From positions 1 through 61,680 of the forward strand of contig JACQAG010000080.1 of NCBI GenBank assembly GCA_016195085.1: 61,680 nucleotides of DNA. Direction: 5' to 3'. The translations under genes and the position numbers were made by a program. Of this stretch, positions 8,573 through 18,104 are shown piece by piece. Position 1 is the first letter of the stretch. Each line of letters opens with the position of its first letter. The notes beneath the pieces are model-generated. The model searched no databases. It was not told the DNA's origin and saw only the letters and a program-made list of their open reading frames with translations. This stretch comes from Pseudomonadota bacterium (GTDB taxonomy: Bacteria; Pseudomonadota; Alphaproteobacteria; SHVZ01).

Positions 8573-9484
8573 ATGATTGAAGCCGACACGACGCTCGTTG
8601 CCATCCCCGAGACGATCCAGGCGCCGCCGCCGCGCTGGGCGTTCTGGCGTCATGCGACATTCCGCCGCCTGATGCACCACCAGCTCTTCCTCTCCGGCTC
8701 GATCCTGTTTGCCATCATCTCGCTGGTGGCGGTCTTCGCTCCGCTGATCACCGACGCCGATCCCAACAAGCTCGCCATGCGGCTCCGCTTCCATGCGCCG
8801 GATTGGGACTATCCCTTCGGCACCGACAATCTCGGCCGCAGCCAATTGAGCCGCGTCCTCTATGGCGCCCGGCTCTCGCTTGCCATCGGCCTCGGCGTGG
8901 TCATCCTCAACGGTGTCTTTGGCGTGCTCATCGGCGCCATCAGCGGCTTCTTCCGCCATCTCGACGACATCCTGATGCGCATCTCCGACGCGCTCATGGC
9001 GTTTCCGCCGCTCTTGCTGGCGCTCGGCATCGCCGCTGCCCTCGGGCCCTCCTCGAACACCGCGGTCATCGCGCTCTCGGCAGCCTACATTCCGCGTACG
9101 GCGCGCATCGTCAGAGCCTCGGTGCTGGTGGTGCGCGAGATGGAATATGTGCAGGCGGCCCAGGCCTGCGGCGCCAAGTCGTTGCGCATCATGTGGACCC
9201 ATATCCTGCCCAACTGCATGGCCCCCTTGATCGTGCAGCTCACCTTCATCTTCGCCTATGCCGTGCTAACGGAGGCGACCTTGAGTTTCCTGGGCTTGGG
9301 CGCCGAGCCGCCGACTCCCACCTGGGGCAACATCATGGCCGAAGGCCGCACCTATCTGCGCGAAGCCGAATGGATCACCCTCATCCCCGGCATCGCCTTG
9401 GCGATGACCGTGCTCGGCCTCAACCTCCTGGGCGACGGGTTGCGCGACGTGCTCGACCCCAGGCTCAAGGTGCAGCAGGGCTGA
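8573..9484 (+). CDS. Dipeptide-type ABC transporter permease (DppC-like)
   Basis: A 303-residue inner-membrane permease. The [20 protein letters not shown] segment after the first membrane helix is a hallmark of DppC/OppC. The EAA coupling loop reads [20 protein letters not shown], and [20 protein letters not shown] is the family's C-terminal signature. It would pair with the DppB-like permease to form the channel. The stop shares its last base with the ATG of the next gene. Confidence 0.92.
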   Translation: MIEADTTLVAIPETIQAPPPRWAFWRHATFRRLMHHQLFLSGSILFAIISLVAVFAPLITDADPNKLAMRLRFHAPDWDYPFGTDNLGRSQLSRVLYGARLSLAIGLGVVILNGVFGVLIGAISGFFRHLDDILMRISDALMAFPPLLLALGIAAALGPSSNTAVIALSAAYIPRTARIVRASVLVVREMEYVQAAQACGAKSLRIMWTHILPNCMAPLIVQLTFIFAYAVLTEATLSFLGLGAEPPTPTWGNIMAEGRTYLREAEWITLIPGIALAMTVLGLNLLGDGLRDVLDPRLKVQQG

Positions 9485-10509
9485 TGCCGGGAATGACCCA
9501 CCCTCTGCTCCGGGTGCGCAACCTCACCACCGTCTTCGCCACCGGCCGGGGCGAGGTCGTCGCCGTCGAGGACGTCAGCTTCGATCTGGCCCAGGGCGAG
9601 GTCTTGGGCATCGTCGGCGAGTCCGGCTCCGGCAAGAGTGTGACCGCGCTCTCCATCATGGGCCTCCTGCCGCAGCCGCCGGGACGGGTGGCCAAGGGCG
9701 AGGTCTGGCTCGAATCGCGCAATCTCCTGACGCTGTCGGAAGGCGAGATGCGGCGCATCCGCGGCAACCGCATGGGCATGATCTTCCAGGAGCCGATGAC
9801 CTCGCTCAATCCGGTCTTCCCGGTGGGCAACCAGATCATGGAGACCTTGCGGGTGCATCAGCGCCTGGGCGGCGTGGCGGCGCGCGCGCGGGCGGTCGAG
9901 CTCCTGGCCAAGGTCGGCATCCCGTCACCGGAACGGCGCATCGACGACTATCCCCATCAGCTCTCCGGCGGCCAACGCCAGCGCGTCATGATCGCCATGG
10001 CGCTGGCCTGCAGCCCGCAGCTCCTGATCGCCGACGAGCCTACCACTGCGCTCGACGTCACCATCCAGGCGCAGATCCTCGACCTGCTCCGTCAGCTGCA
10101 GGAAGAGTTCCGCATGGCGGTGATCATCATCACCCACAACATGGGCGTGGTCGCCGAATTCGCCCATCGCGTCATCGTCATGTATGCCGGCCGCGTGGTC
10201 GAGCAGGCGACGGTGGATGAGATCTTCGACCATCCGGCCCATCCCTACACGGAGGGGCTGCTCCACAGCATTCCCGACATGGAGAGCGATGCGAGGCGCC
10301 TGACCACCATCCCCGGCGTGATGCCGAGCCCGTTCGCCTTGCCGCCGGGTTGCCGCTTCCAGCCCCGCTGCGCCTATGCGCGACCGGTCTGCGGCACCCA
10401 GCAGCCGCCCCTGATTCAAGCCGACGACGCCCATGTCGCCGCCTGCATTAGGCTCACGGATTATCGCTTTCCGTTTCCCCAACCGGCGCTGGTGGAGGCG
10501 GGATCGTGA
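9484..10509 (+). CDS. Oligopeptide-type ABC transporter ATPase (DppD-like)
   Basis: A 341-residue ATPase with Walker A GESGSGKS, the segment [17 protein letters not shown], signature LSGGQRQR and Walker [13 protein letters not shown]. The C-terminal oligo_HPY domain has the Cys pattern around [18 protein letters not shown], which in DppD proteins binds an Fe-S cluster. Start ATG 9484 overlaps the previous stop by one base; a second ATG nine bases on is possible. The stop overlaps the GTG of the next ATPase. It forms a heterodimer with that protein. Confidence 0.92.
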   Translation: MPGMTHPLLRVRNLTTVFATGRGEVVAVEDVSFDLAQGEVLGIVGESGSGKSVTALSIMGLLPQPPGRVAKGEVWLESRNLLTLSEGEMRRIRGNRMGMIFQEPMTSLNPVFPVGNQIMETLRVHQRLGGVAARARAVELLAKVGIPSPERRIDDYPHQLSGGQRQRVMIAMALACSPQLLIADEPTTALDVTIQAQILDLLRQLQEEFRMAVIIITHNMGVVAEFAHRVIVMYAGRVVEQATVDEIFDHPAHPYTEGLLHSIPDMESDARRLTTIPGVMPSPFALPPGCRFQPRCAYARPVCGTQQPPLIQADDAHVAACIRLTDYRFPFPQPALVEAGS

Positions 10510-11528
10510 GCCAGGGCAGCATCGAAGCCGAGAGGATGACCGCTTCCGGCACCGGCGGCACGCTGCTGCGCGTCGAGAATCTGGTCAAGCACTTCCCGAT
10601 CAAGCGCGGCTTCATCATCTCCCGGCATGTCGGCACGGTGCAGGCGGTGGATGGCGTCAGCTTCACCGTCAACCGCGGCGAGACTTTGGGACTCGTCGGC
10701 GAGTCCGGCTGCGGCAAGTCGACCACCGGGCGGCTCATCCTCCGTCTCCTGGAGGCCACATCGGGCCGCGTCGTCTATGACGGCACCGACATCTTCCGCC
10801 TCGATCAGGAAGCGATGCGCCGGTTCCGCCGCGACCTGCAGATCATCTTCCAGGATCCCTACGGCGCCCTCGACCCGCGCATGACCGTGGAAGAGATCAT
10901 CGCCGAGCCGCTGGTGATCCAAGGCGCCAAGCGCGGGCCCGAGACCCGCCGCGCGGTGGAGCGCATGCTCGATGTCGTCGGGCTTGCCTCCTACCACGCC
11001 GGCCGCTATCCCCACGAGTTCTCCGGCGGCCAACGCCAGCGCATCGGCATCGCCCGCGCCCTGGCACCGCGGCCGAAATTCATCGTCTGCGACGAACCGG
11101 TCTCCGCCCTCGACGTCTCCATCCAGGCGCAGATCGTCAACCTCCTGCAGGATCTGCAGGAGGAGTTTAATCTGACTTATCTCTTCATCGCCCACGATCT
11201 GGGCGTGGTGAAGCACATCTCCGACCGGGTCGCGGTCATGTATCTCGGCAAGATCGTCGAGATCGCCGCCAAGAAGGCGCTCTACGCCACGCCGAAGCAC
11301 CCCTACACCCAGGCGCTGCTCTCGGCGATCCCGGTGCCGCGGCCGCGCGCGCGGCGCCAGCGCCAGGTGCTCACCGGCGACGTGCCGAGCCCGATCAACC
11401 CGCCCGCGGGGTGCCGCTTCCACACGCGCTGTCCCTATGCCGAGGCCGTGTGCCGCGTCGAGGAGCCGCCGCTCCGAGAAGTTGCGGGCGGGCAGTTCGC
11501 CGCCTGCCATCTGGTGCCGGCGCTCTGA
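10506..11528 (+). CDS. Oligopeptide-type ABC transporter ATPase (DppF-like)
   Basis: A 340-residue ATPase, partner of the preceding one. It has Walker [10 protein letters not shown], the DppF-type [20 protein letters not shown] segment, signature FSGGQRQR, Walker [13 protein letters not shown] and a C-terminal oligo_HPY domain with a Cys-rich segment around [15 protein letters not shown]. The start is GTG 10506, overlapping the upstream stop (GTGA). The amidohydrolase begins seven bases after its stop, so the hydrolase very likely belongs to the same transcript. Confidence 0.92.
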   Translation: MSQGSIEAERMTASGTGGTLLRVENLVKHFPIKRGFIISRHVGTVQAVDGVSFTVNRGETLGLVGESGCGKSTTGRLILRLLEATSGRVVYDGTDIFRLDQEAMRRFRRDLQIIFQDPYGALDPRMTVEEIIAEPLVIQGAKRGPETRRAVERMLDVVGLASYHAGRYPHEFSGGQRQRIGIARALAPRPKFIVCDEPVSALDVSIQAQIVNLLQDLQEEFNLTYLFIAHDLGVVKHISDRVAVMYLGKIVEIAAKKALYATPKHPYTQALLSAIPVPRPRARRQRQVLTGDVPSPINPPAGCRFHTRCPYAEAVCRVEEPPLREVAGGQFAACHLVPAL

Positions 11529-11535
11529 GGCGACC

Positions 11536-12759
11536 ATGCCGTCCCAGCCGGCGCCGGACTTCGTCCTTGCCAATGCCTTGATGCCGGACGGCAGACGCGG
11601 CGCCATCGGCATCGCCCAAGGCCGCATCGTCGAGATCGCCGCCACACCGCGCCCGGGCGTCCCCGGCATCGACCTTGCGGGCGATCTCGTAATGCCCGGC
11701 TTCGTCGACGGGCACATGCATCTCGACAAGACGTTGGTCGGCCTCGGCTGGATGCCGCATCAGGCCAAGCCCGATCGCATGAGCCGGATCGAGACCGACA
11801 AGCGCATCTGGCCCACCCTCAACCTCTCCGTAGCCGCGCGCGCCGCCAATCTGATCGAGCTCTGCATCGCCCACGGCACCACTCAGATCCGGACCCACGT
11901 TGACGTCGACACCGAGGGCAAGCTCTCCCAGCTCCATGGCGTTCTGGAGGCGCGCGAGCGCTACCGGGATCGCGTGTCGATCGAGATCGTGGCCTTTCCC
12001 CAGAGCGGCGTCATGCGCCGGCCCGGCACCCTCGATCTCCTGGATGCCGCGGTGGCGGACGGCGCCGATCTCGTCGGCGGCATCGATCCCTTGGAGATCG
12101 ATCGCGATCCGGCCGGCCAGCTCTCCGGCATCTTCGCCATCGCGGAGCGCCGGGGCATCGGCCTCGACATTCACCTGCACGAGCCGGGAGAGCTCGGCCT
12201 CTTCAACGTGCATGAGATCTGCCGGCGCACCGAGGCCTCGGGTCTCGGCGGCAAGGTCACCATCAGCCATGGCTTCTGCCTCGGCATGGTCGCCGACGCC
12301 AAGGCCGATGATGCGGCTTCGCGCATGGCGCGGGCCGGCGTGTCCCTGGTCACCCATGGCGGCGCTTCGGCGGCGATCCCGCCCCTCCTCAAGCTGCGCG
12401 CGGCAGGCGTGGAGGTCTTCGCCGGCAATGACGATGTCCGCGACACCTGGTCGCCCTATGGCAGCGGCGACATGCTGGAGCGGGCCATGCTGATCGGCTG
12501 GCGCTCCGACTTCCGGCGCGACGATCAGCTGGCACTCGCCTTCGATTTGGTGAGCGCAGCCGGGGCTCGGGCCCTCGGTCTCGGGCCCCATGGCATCGCC
12601 GTCGGCGCGCCGGCCGATCTCTCGGTGGCGGCGGCGTCGGGCGTGCCAGAGGCGGTGGTGGCGCATCCGCCTAGAAAATGGGTGATGAAGCGGGGACGCA
12701 TCGTGGCGCGCGGCGGGAGTACCTTGGCGCGGCCTGAGGCACCGGTCGGTCTTGCCTGA
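11536..12759 (+). CDS. Cytosine-deaminase-like amidohydrolase
   Basis: A 407-residue metal-dependent hydrolase of the amidohydrolase superfamily, nearest in feel to cytosine deaminase (CodA) and the AtzC branch. Metal ligands appear in GHMHLDKT (the HxH after the first strand; 'HLDKT' is characteristic of the CodA branch), IHLHEPGE, ISHGFCLG, and the catalytic Asp in AGNDDVRDTW. Start ATG 11536 follows the upstream ATPase stop by seven bases. It probably deaminates or hydrolyses a heterocycle or N-substituted amine imported by the Dpp-type system. Which compound is not known. It is convergent with the ridA-like gene. Confidence 0.85.
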   Translation: MPSQPAPDFVLANALMPDGRRGAIGIAQGRIVEIAATPRPGVPGIDLAGDLVMPGFVDGHMHLDKTLVGLGWMPHQAKPDRMSRIETDKRIWPTLNLSVAARAANLIELCIAHGTTQIRTHVDVDTEGKLSQLHGVLEARERYRDRVSIEIVAFPQSGVMRRPGTLDLLDAAVADGADLVGGIDPLEIDRDPAGQLSGIFAIAERRGIGLDIHLHEPGELGLFNVHEICRRTEASGLGGKVTISHGFCLGMVADAKADDAASRMARAGVSLVTHGGASAAIPPLLKLRAAGVEVFAGNDDVRDTWSPYGSGDMLERAMLIGWRSDFRRDDQLALAFDLVSAAGARALGLGPHGIAVGAPADLSVAAASGVPEAVVAHPPRKWVMKRGRIVARGGSTLARPEAPVGLA

Positions 12760-12766
12760 GTGGACG

Positions 12767-13147
12767 CTAAGGTTCCTGCCGCAACGCCAGCACTGCGATT
12801 TCGACAAGACTCCCGTCCGCAAGAGTCGCGCCGATGCAGGCTCGTTGCGGCCAATGCTGCGGTTCTGGTCCTACCCAGTCGAGCCATTCCTCGTCGAACA
12901 GCGGCTTTTGGCGGAGATCCGCCAGCCAGACTGTCGCCGAGATGATGTTTCGTTTGTCGCTGCCCATCTTGAGCAGCTGGCTCTGAAGCTTCTCGAAGAC
13001 CTGCCGGACTTGCACCACCAGGTCGCCAGTCTTGTCGGTCGCTGTCGTCGCCGTCCACGCGAAGGGGCCATGCGCGGAGCCAGCGCTTCTCCCCGGAGAC
13101 CGCCCGGGCAGGCGCTGAATCTTCGCCGGTTTGCTGCGGCTCGGCAT
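12767..13147 (-). CDS. RidA/YjgF-family protein
   Basis: A 126-residue protein with the RidA core: the helix VVQVRQVFEKLQSQLLKMGS, the strand NIISATVWLADLR, and the conserved Arg102 in QRACIGATL that binds the carboxylate of imines. Family members hydrolyse reactive enamines/imines made by PLP enzymes and oxidases, or act in specific catabolic steps. The gene lies directly behind the GntR regulator gene with a 13-base gap on the same strand, so they probably share a transcript. The N-terminal 35 residues are poorly conserved. It could serve the adjacent island, but this is inference. Confidence 0.75.
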   Translation of the reverse strand: MPSRSKPAKIQRLPGRSPGRSAGSAHGPFAWTATTATDKTGDLVVQVRQVFEKLQSQLLKMGSDKRNIISATVWLADLRQKPLFDEEWLDWVGPEPQHWPQRACIGATLADGSLVEIAVLALRQEP

Positions 13148-13160
13148 CCGAGTTGCTCGC

Positions 13161-13994
13161 TCAGGTTACGGCGAGCTCGAAGGCTTCGCCGCCGATGTAG
13201 AATTGCACCCGGTCGCTGGGGTAAGCCATGATCGAGTAGAATACCGGCTGTCCCGATCGGTCGATGCTGACGGACTCCGTCTCGATCACGTAGTCGCCCG
13301 GAGCGACCTCGAGATGCTCGATGTCTTCGCGTGTGGCTTCGCGTGCGCGCAGCCGGATGTCTTTGCGCCGATATTGCGCGATGCCGATGGAGCCCAAAGT
13401 CGCCGAGACGGAAAATCGCTCAGGTGATCCCTTCGCCGCTTTCTTGAATGCATTCTCGACGCCAGTCATCCGGCTGCTCGGGAAATAAATGCGAGCGAGA
13501 GCGACGGGCATACCATCCGCCTTGCCCAGCGTGCCGACAAACAGCACCGGCGTTGCCAGCTCCAGCTCGAGCTTAGCGGCGATTGCCTGCGTCGCGGGGA
13601 GGGTGTGCATTTCGATCATCTCTCGCCGCGGGGTCATGGAGTTCTCGGCGAGATTCTCCTCGAAGGTCTTGCGGGCCGAGATGCGGTACTCGAAGACCTT
13701 GTCGGTGACGAAAGTCCCGCGTCCATGCTCGACCCGGAGCAGGCCCTCGCTCTGCAAATGCGACAGCGCCCGCCTTATCGTCTGCCGGGCAACGCCGTAG
13801 CGGCTCGCAAGAGCGATCTCCGCGGGCAGCTTATCGCCCGCGCTGAGGACGCCTTGATCGATGTCGCGCACGATCGCGTCGCCGATGCGGCGCCAACGGC
13901 TGATTCCTTCAACTTTCACGGGTGCTTCCATCCGCTCGAGGGGTTGCTCGCCAGTGTCCAACCGCCGCGCTGCGTCATTGCCAGCTCTCGCCAT
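13161..13994 (-). CDS. GntR-family regulator, HutC/PhnF type
   Basis: A 277-residue repressor-like protein. The N-terminal winged helix-turn-helix runs from about residue 30 to 100 (AEIALASRYGVARQTIRRAL is the recognition region). The C-terminal UTRA ligand domain runs from about 120 to 265 (REDIEHLEVAPGDYVIETES is typical). The type matches PhnF, often linked to phosphonate genes, although HutC-type members control many pathways. ATG 13994 is taken as the start; ATG 13931, nearer the HTH, is possible, and neither has a clear ribosome site. It is divergent from the ABC operon it probably controls, with HutC-like operator candidates between. Confidence 0.85.
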   Translation of the reverse strand: MARAGNDAARRLDTGEQPLERMEAPVKVEGISRWRRIGDAIVRDIDQGVLSAGDKLPAEIALASRYGVARQTIRRALSHLQSEGLLRVEHGRGTFVTDKVFEYRISARKTFEENLAENSMTPRREMIEMHTLPATQAIAAKLELELATPVLFVGTLGKADGMPVALARIYFPSSRMTGVENAFKKAAKGSPERFSVSATLGSIGIAQYRRKDIRLRAREATREDIEHLEVAPGDYVIETESVSIDRSGQPVFYSIMAYPSDRVQFYIGGEAFELAVT

Positions 13995-14020
13995 GAAACT
14001 ATCATGGGTTGGTCATAGTT

Positions 14021-14032
14021 GTCTATAAGTAC
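14021..14032. promoter_or_regulatory. Candidate GntR (HutC-type) operator 1
   Basis: GTCTATAAGTAC fits the HutC-type pattern GT...TA...AC. It lies in the divergent region between the regulator gene and the ABC operon, upstream of the candidate -35 box. Confidence 0.4.
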
Positions 14033-14039
14033 GAACGTC

Positions 14040-14069
14040 TTGACATAGGGTCTATCAGACATCTATCGT
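14040..14069 (+). promoter_or_regulatory. Candidate sigma-70 promoter for the CUT1 ABC/phosphonate-type operon
   Basis: A perfect -35 box TTGACA (14040-14045) is followed after 18 bases by TATCGT (14064-14069), a four-of-six match to TATAAT. The coding start is about 60 bases downstream. A HutC-like operator lies in the spacer, which would allow repression by occlusion. Confidence 0.45.
14050..14060. promoter_or_regulatory. Candidate GntR (HutC-type) operator 2
   Basis: GTCTATCAGAC has GTCT/AGAC half-sites and again fits GT...TA...AC. It sits between the candidate -35 and -10 boxes and 18 bases from operator 1. Confidence 0.45.
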
Positions 14070-14129
14070 GACGTAAAGCCGAGGGGAGGCTCGGTCATCG
14101 GCCGGGCCGCCGTCAAGCGGGAGGTGCGG

Positions 14130-15293
14130 GTGTCGGGACTGTCGCTCCAGCGCATCACCAAGAGCTTCGGCGCGACTGCCGTGCTCAAAGGCGTGTCGCT
14201 AGACGTGGCGCCCGGCGAGTTCCTGACTCTGCTTGGCCCGAGCGGTTGCGGAAAATCGACCTTATTGCGCGTGATCGCCGGGCTCGAGGCCCATGATTCC
14301 GGCAGCGTCTCGATCGGCGGCGCTCAGGTCGACGGCGAGCGGCCGAAGTATCGCGACGTCGCCATGGTGTTCCAGTCTTACGCGCTTTATCCGCACATGA
14401 CGGTGGCCCAGAACTTGGCGCTGCCGCTGCGAATGCGGCAGCTGTCGGCCGCCCAACGCTTGCCCCTCGTCGGTCGTTGGCTGCCTGGAACGCGCGGCAG
14501 AACCGAAGCGATCGACCACGAGGTTCGGCGGACCGCCGCCGCGCTCGAAATCGGACATCTGCTCGATCGCAAGCCGGGTCAGCTCTCCGGCGGCCAGCGA
14601 CAGCGGGTCGCCCTCGGCCGCGCCATGGTCCGTCACCCGGCGATCTTCCTCATGGACGAGCCACTCTCGAACCTGGACGCGAAGCTGCGGGTGGCAACAC
14701 GCGCCGAGATCAAGGAATTGCATCAGCGGCTCGGCGCGACCTTCGTCTATGTGACGCATGATCAATCCGAGGCGATGACATTGTCGGATCGGGTCGCTGT
14801 CATGCTCGACGGCGAGCTTCTGCAGGTAGCGTCGCCTCGCGAGATCTACGCCGAGCCGGCCGATCGGCGCGTCGCCGAGTTCATCGGCTCGCCGAAGATC
14901 AACATGCTGACGGGCAGGGTTCGCGACCGGGATTTCGTCGATGTGGCCGGGGCGACGCTTTCGCTGCGCACCGGAGTCGCTTCCGGCGGCACGATCAGGC
15001 TCGGGATCAGACCGGAAGCGTTTCAGCTGGCCGATGGCACGACGTCGGGAACCTTGGCGACGCGGCTCCGTTTCGTGGAGCATCTCGGCTCCGATCTGTT
15101 CGTGCACCTGGACGCGCCCGGCGAAGCCGAGCCGCTCATCGCTCGCCTGGATGCCGAGAGGACTCCGGATCTGGTGCCCGGTTCCACGGTCCATCTCGAG
15201 GTTCGCCCGGGGCGCATTCTTCTATTTGACGAGGCGGGCTGCCGCATCCGGCTGGAACGGCCCAGGATCGCCGCGCTTCGGAGCTACGCCTAA
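14130..15293 (+). CDS. CUT1-type ABC transporter ATPase (UgpC/MalK-like)
   Basis: A 387-residue ATPase with Walker A GPSGCGKST, the CUT1-typical VFQSYALYPHMTVAQNLALP, signature [19 protein letters not shown], Walker B FLMDEPLSNLDAKLR and His switch in VTHDQSEAM. A regulatory TOBE/MalK-type C-terminal domain follows from about residue 240. An insertion around LVGRWLPGTRGRT before the signature is also seen in rhizobial UgpC-type proteins. The start is GTG 14130, chosen because GGGAGG lies five bases upstream; GTG 14124 is an alternative. The next gene starts directly after the stop. It would energise the two permeases that follow. Confidence 0.9.
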   Translation: MSGLSLQRITKSFGATAVLKGVSLDVAPGEFLTLLGPSGCGKSTLLRVIAGLEAHDSGSVSIGGAQVDGERPKYRDVAMVFQSYALYPHMTVAQNLALPLRMRQLSAAQRLPLVGRWLPGTRGRTEAIDHEVRRTAAALEIGHLLDRKPGQLSGGQRQRVALGRAMVRHPAIFLMDEPLSNLDAKLRVATRAEIKELHQRLGATFVYVTHDQSEAMTLSDRVAVMLDGELLQVASPREIYAEPADRRVAEFIGSPKINMLTGRVRDRDFVDVAGATLSLRTGVASGGTIRLGIRPEAFQLADGTTSGTLATRLRFVEHLGSDLFVHLDAPGEAEPLIARLDAERTPDLVPGSTVHLEVRPGRILLFDEAGCRIRLERPRIAALRSYA

Positions 15294-16235
15294 GTGAGCT
15301 CCTCACCGTTCATAGCGGGATCCTCGGCCCGGGGCAGGGCCACTCGATCCGCAGCAGCCGCTCGCGCCGATGAAGCGCTGGCCGGCTATGCGTTGGCCGG
15401 TCCCGCGTTTCTCCTGCTTTTGTGCCTCTTCATACTGCCCACACTCAGCGTTCTGCTGATAGCCACAACCGACTGGAAGTTCGGCGCGCGCACGCTTTCG
15501 TTCGTGGGTCTGCGAAATTTCGCCGAGCTGTTTTCCGATCCCGTGTTTCGCATTTCGGCTGTCAATACCGTCCTGTATGTCGCCGTGGTCGTGCCAGCCA
15601 CGGTCTCCTTGGGACTGACGGTCGCGCTTCTCATCGAGAGCGGCCGAAGCCTCCGCGCCTTCTATCGAGCAGTCCACTTCTTGCCCTTCATGGCCACGCT
15701 CGCGGCTATGGCGATCGCGTGGGAAATGCTGCTCCATCCCACGATTGGATTGGTCAATCAGGTGTTCACCCTGCTTGGTCTACCGGCGGCGAATTGGCTC
15801 AGAAACGCCAACACCGCCTTGCCTGTCTTGGCGGTAATCGGCGTTTGGCAGGACCTCGGCTTTGCGATGGTGCTGTTTCTCGCCGGTCTCAAGGCGATCC
15901 CGCAGGAGCTCTATGACGCCGCCGATGTCGATGGGGCCGACCGCATGCTCGACCGCCTGCGAACCGTAACGCTGCCGCTCCTCGGTCCGGTGACGATGTT
16001 CGTCGTGATCGTGATGACGCTGAAGGAGCTAAGAGTGTTCGATACCGTGAAGATCCTCACAGAAGGCGGCCCCGCCAAGGCATCGGAGGTTCTGCTCTAC
16101 ACTCTATATGTCGAGAGCTTCGAGTATATGCGGACCGGATACGGCGCAGCGATAACGGTGCTGTTTCTGGCTGTGGTCGTCGGGTTGACGCTGCTGCAGG
16201 CGAAGGTCATGGACAAGCGAGTCCATTACTCATGA
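15294..16235 (+). CDS. CUT1-type ABC transporter permease (MalF/UgpA-like)
   Basis: A 313-residue inner-membrane permease with six hydrophobic segments; the first is around LAGPAFLLLLCLFILPTLSV. The EAA coupling loop reads IPQELYDAADVDGADRMLDR. The TEGGPAKASEVLLYTLYVES stretch is a hallmark of sugar and glycerol-phosphate-type permeases. GTG 15294 starts immediately after the ATPase stop, and the stop overlaps the next permease's ATG. Gene and codon composition look less GC-rich than in the flanking Dpp and glutamate-synthase operons. Confidence 0.9.
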   Translation: MSSSPFIAGSSARGRATRSAAAARADEALAGYALAGPAFLLLLCLFILPTLSVLLIATTDWKFGARTLSFVGLRNFAELFSDPVFRISAVNTVLYVAVVVPATVSLGLTVALLIESGRSLRAFYRAVHFLPFMATLAAMAIAWEMLLHPTIGLVNQVFTLLGLPAANWLRNANTALPVLAVIGVWQDLGFAMVLFLAGLKAIPQELYDAADVDGADRMLDRLRTVTLPLLGPVTMFVVIVMTLKELRVFDTVKILTEGGPAKASEVLLYTLYVESFEYMRTGYGAAITVLFLAVVVGLTLLQAKVMDKRVHYS

Positions 16236-17071
16236 TTGGGCCTGCTTTGCATAGCAGGGTCCGTGGCTTGCTGAGGCACGCGATCCTCTCCACGACCGCG
16301 GCCGCCTCGCTCGTTCCTTTCGTCTGGATGATCAGCCTCTCGCTGAAGCCCCGCAACGAGATCTTTCAGTCGACTATCTCCCTGCTTCCCGCCCATTGGC
16401 ACGCCTGGGAAAACTATGCGCGCGCGCTCACGGCGGCGGCGCTTCCTCGCTACTTGCTGAATGGCGCGGTGGTGTGCGCCGCCATCTTGACGTTGCAGAT
16501 CCTGGTCTGCGCACCGGCTGCCTACGCGCTCGCCAAGCTCAGGTTCAAGGGCCGCGAGGCGCTGTTTGGATTGGTGCTCGTCGGCTTGCTAATTCCCCAG
16601 CAGGTGCTCGCTTTGCCGCTCTTCATCCTCGCCTATCAGGCGGGAATCCTGAACAGCTACGCGGCCTTGATCTTTCCCTTCGTGGTGTCGCCGTTCGGTA
16701 TCTTTCTGTTCCGGCAATTCTTCAAGACTATCCCTGATGACATCGTGCATGCGGCGCGGCTCGACGGGCTGTCGGAGCTCAGCATCGTCTGGCGGATCAT
16801 GGTTCCGATGGCGCTTCCGGCCCTCATCGCGTTCTCGATCTTCTCCGTCGTCAGCCACTGGAACGATCTGTTCTGGCCATTGATCGCCGTACAGTCGGAA
16901 GCGCTGATGCCGCCGACGCTCGGCGTGGTGACCTTCAAGAACGCGGAAATGGGTCACGACTATGGCCCATTGATGGCGGGCGCGACGCTGGTCATCGCGC
17001 CGCTGATCATCGCCTTTCTGTTTGCGCAACGATGGTTCATCGAAGGCCTGATGGTGGGCAGCGTGAAATAG
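16232..17071 (+). CDS. CUT1-type ABC transporter permease (MalG/UgpE-like)
   Basis: A 279-residue inner-membrane permease. SLVPFVWMISLSLKPRNEIF near the N-terminus is the MalG/UgpE signature, and the coupling loop is IPDDIVHAARLDGLSELSIV. NDLFWPLIAVQSEALMPPTL is also typical. It starts at ATG 16232 within the preceding stop (ATGA). The dioxygenase gene starts 30 bases after its stop, so the order is ATPase, permease, permease, dioxygenase, binding protein. Confidence 0.9.
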   Translation: MIGPALHSRVRGLLRHAILSTTAAASLVPFVWMISLSLKPRNEIFQSTISLLPAHWHAWENYARALTAAALPRYLLNGAVVCAAILTLQILVCAPAAYALAKLRFKGREALFGLVLVGLLIPQQVLALPLFILAYQAGILNSYAALIFPFVVSPFGIFLFRQFFKTIPDDIVHAARLDGLSELSIVWRIMVPMALPALIAFSIFSVVSHWNDLFWPLIAVQSEALMPPTLGVVTFKNAEMGHDYGPLMAGATLVIAPLIIAFLFAQRWFIEGLMVGSVK

Positions 17072-17100
17072 CGGCGTGTGGCCGGAATCGGGAGTGTGAA

Positions 17101-18027
17101 ATGGAAAGCTCTATGCGTCTCGATCTGCGGCCTGCGACCCCGCATATCGGGGCCGATGTCGAGGGCCTCGATCTCGGCAAGCTTGCAGACGATCAGAGTG
17201 CCGAGACCCTCGATACCCTTCGGCGTGCGCTCGACCGGCATATCGTGCTGCGGTTTCGCGGCCAATCGCTCTCGCCGCAGCAAATGGAACGATTGGGCGG
17301 GTATTTTGGCCCGCTCTTGAGCCTAAAGCGACCGGAGAACAAGACCGCCGATCACATCCGTGGCGTCGAGTTCCTGAAGATCATTTCCAATGCGCGCACC
17401 GCCGATGGCCGCCCGTTGGGCGACGGCAGTCCCAATGCTCAGGATTGGCACAGCGACGGGGCGATGAAGCCGCGTCCGGCCACCTATACCTACTTCTACG
17501 CGCGCAAGGTGCCGCGAATTCCGCCACGAACCTATTGGATGAACGCATATCTGATCTACACGTCGCTGCCGGACAATGTGAAGGCACGGATCGCGGGGCT
17601 GAGCGTGATCCATCATCATTTCACTGCCGGCAACGAGTTTCCGCTCCCGCAGTCGCTGCCGCTGGAGGTACGCCAGAGTGGACCGCGGCACCCGCTCGTC
17701 CGCGTACATCCGTCGACCGGGCGGCCCAGCCTCTATCTCCCGCATCGCTCCGACGCGCTCATCATCGGCATGAACTCCGGCGAGAGCGCCGAGCTTATCA
17801 GTTATCTCAGGGATTTTGCGCGGCTCGCCCCGTTCTGGTGGGCGGCGGCCATGGAGGTGGACGACGTGGTCATCTGGGACAACCGGCCCGCCCTCCACCG
17901 GCGCGATGGCTGGGATCCGTCGGAGGAGCGAGTGCTCTGGCACCTCGCTAACGAAGGCGAGGCACCAATCCCATACAGCGCAAATTCTGGCGCCTCAAAA
18001 GCGACAAAGGTGCAGATGGCATCGTGA
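17101..18027 (+). CDS. TauD/TfdA-family Fe(II)/2-oxoglutarate dioxygenase
   Basis: A 308-residue non-haem iron dioxygenase. The facial triad is His117-x-Asp119 (DWHSDGA) with distal His266 (NRPALHRRD), and Arg277 (ERVLWH) is placed to bind 2-oxoglutarate. The family hydroxylates next to sulfonate, ether, amine or phosphonate groups and so releases the group. Here it sits between the permease and binding-protein genes, which implies action on the imported compound. Start ATG 17101 follows a GGAGTG ribosome site. The family alone does not tell the substrate. The gene ends four bases into an alternative upstream start of the next gene. Confidence 0.85.
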   Translation: MESSMRLDLRPATPHIGADVEGLDLGKLADDQSAETLDTLRRALDRHIVLRFRGQSLSPQQMERLGGYFGPLLSLKRPENKTADHIRGVEFLKIISNARTADGRPLGDGSPNAQDWHSDGAMKPRPATYTYFYARKVPRIPPRTYWMNAYLIYTSLPDNVKARIAGLSVIHHHFTAGNEFPLPQSLPLEVRQSGPRHPLVRVHPSTGRPSLYLPHRSDALIIGMNSGESAELISYLRDFARLAPFWWAAAMEVDDVVIWDNRPALHRRDGWDPSEERVLWHLANEGEAPIPYSANSGASKATKVQMAS

Positions 18028-18104
18028 TGCAAAGCGCGGCGCGGGTACGAAAGAAGGCCCGGCCGTCGAAAGATCGGCAATCAATTTACGACAGGAGGTT
18101 TCAA

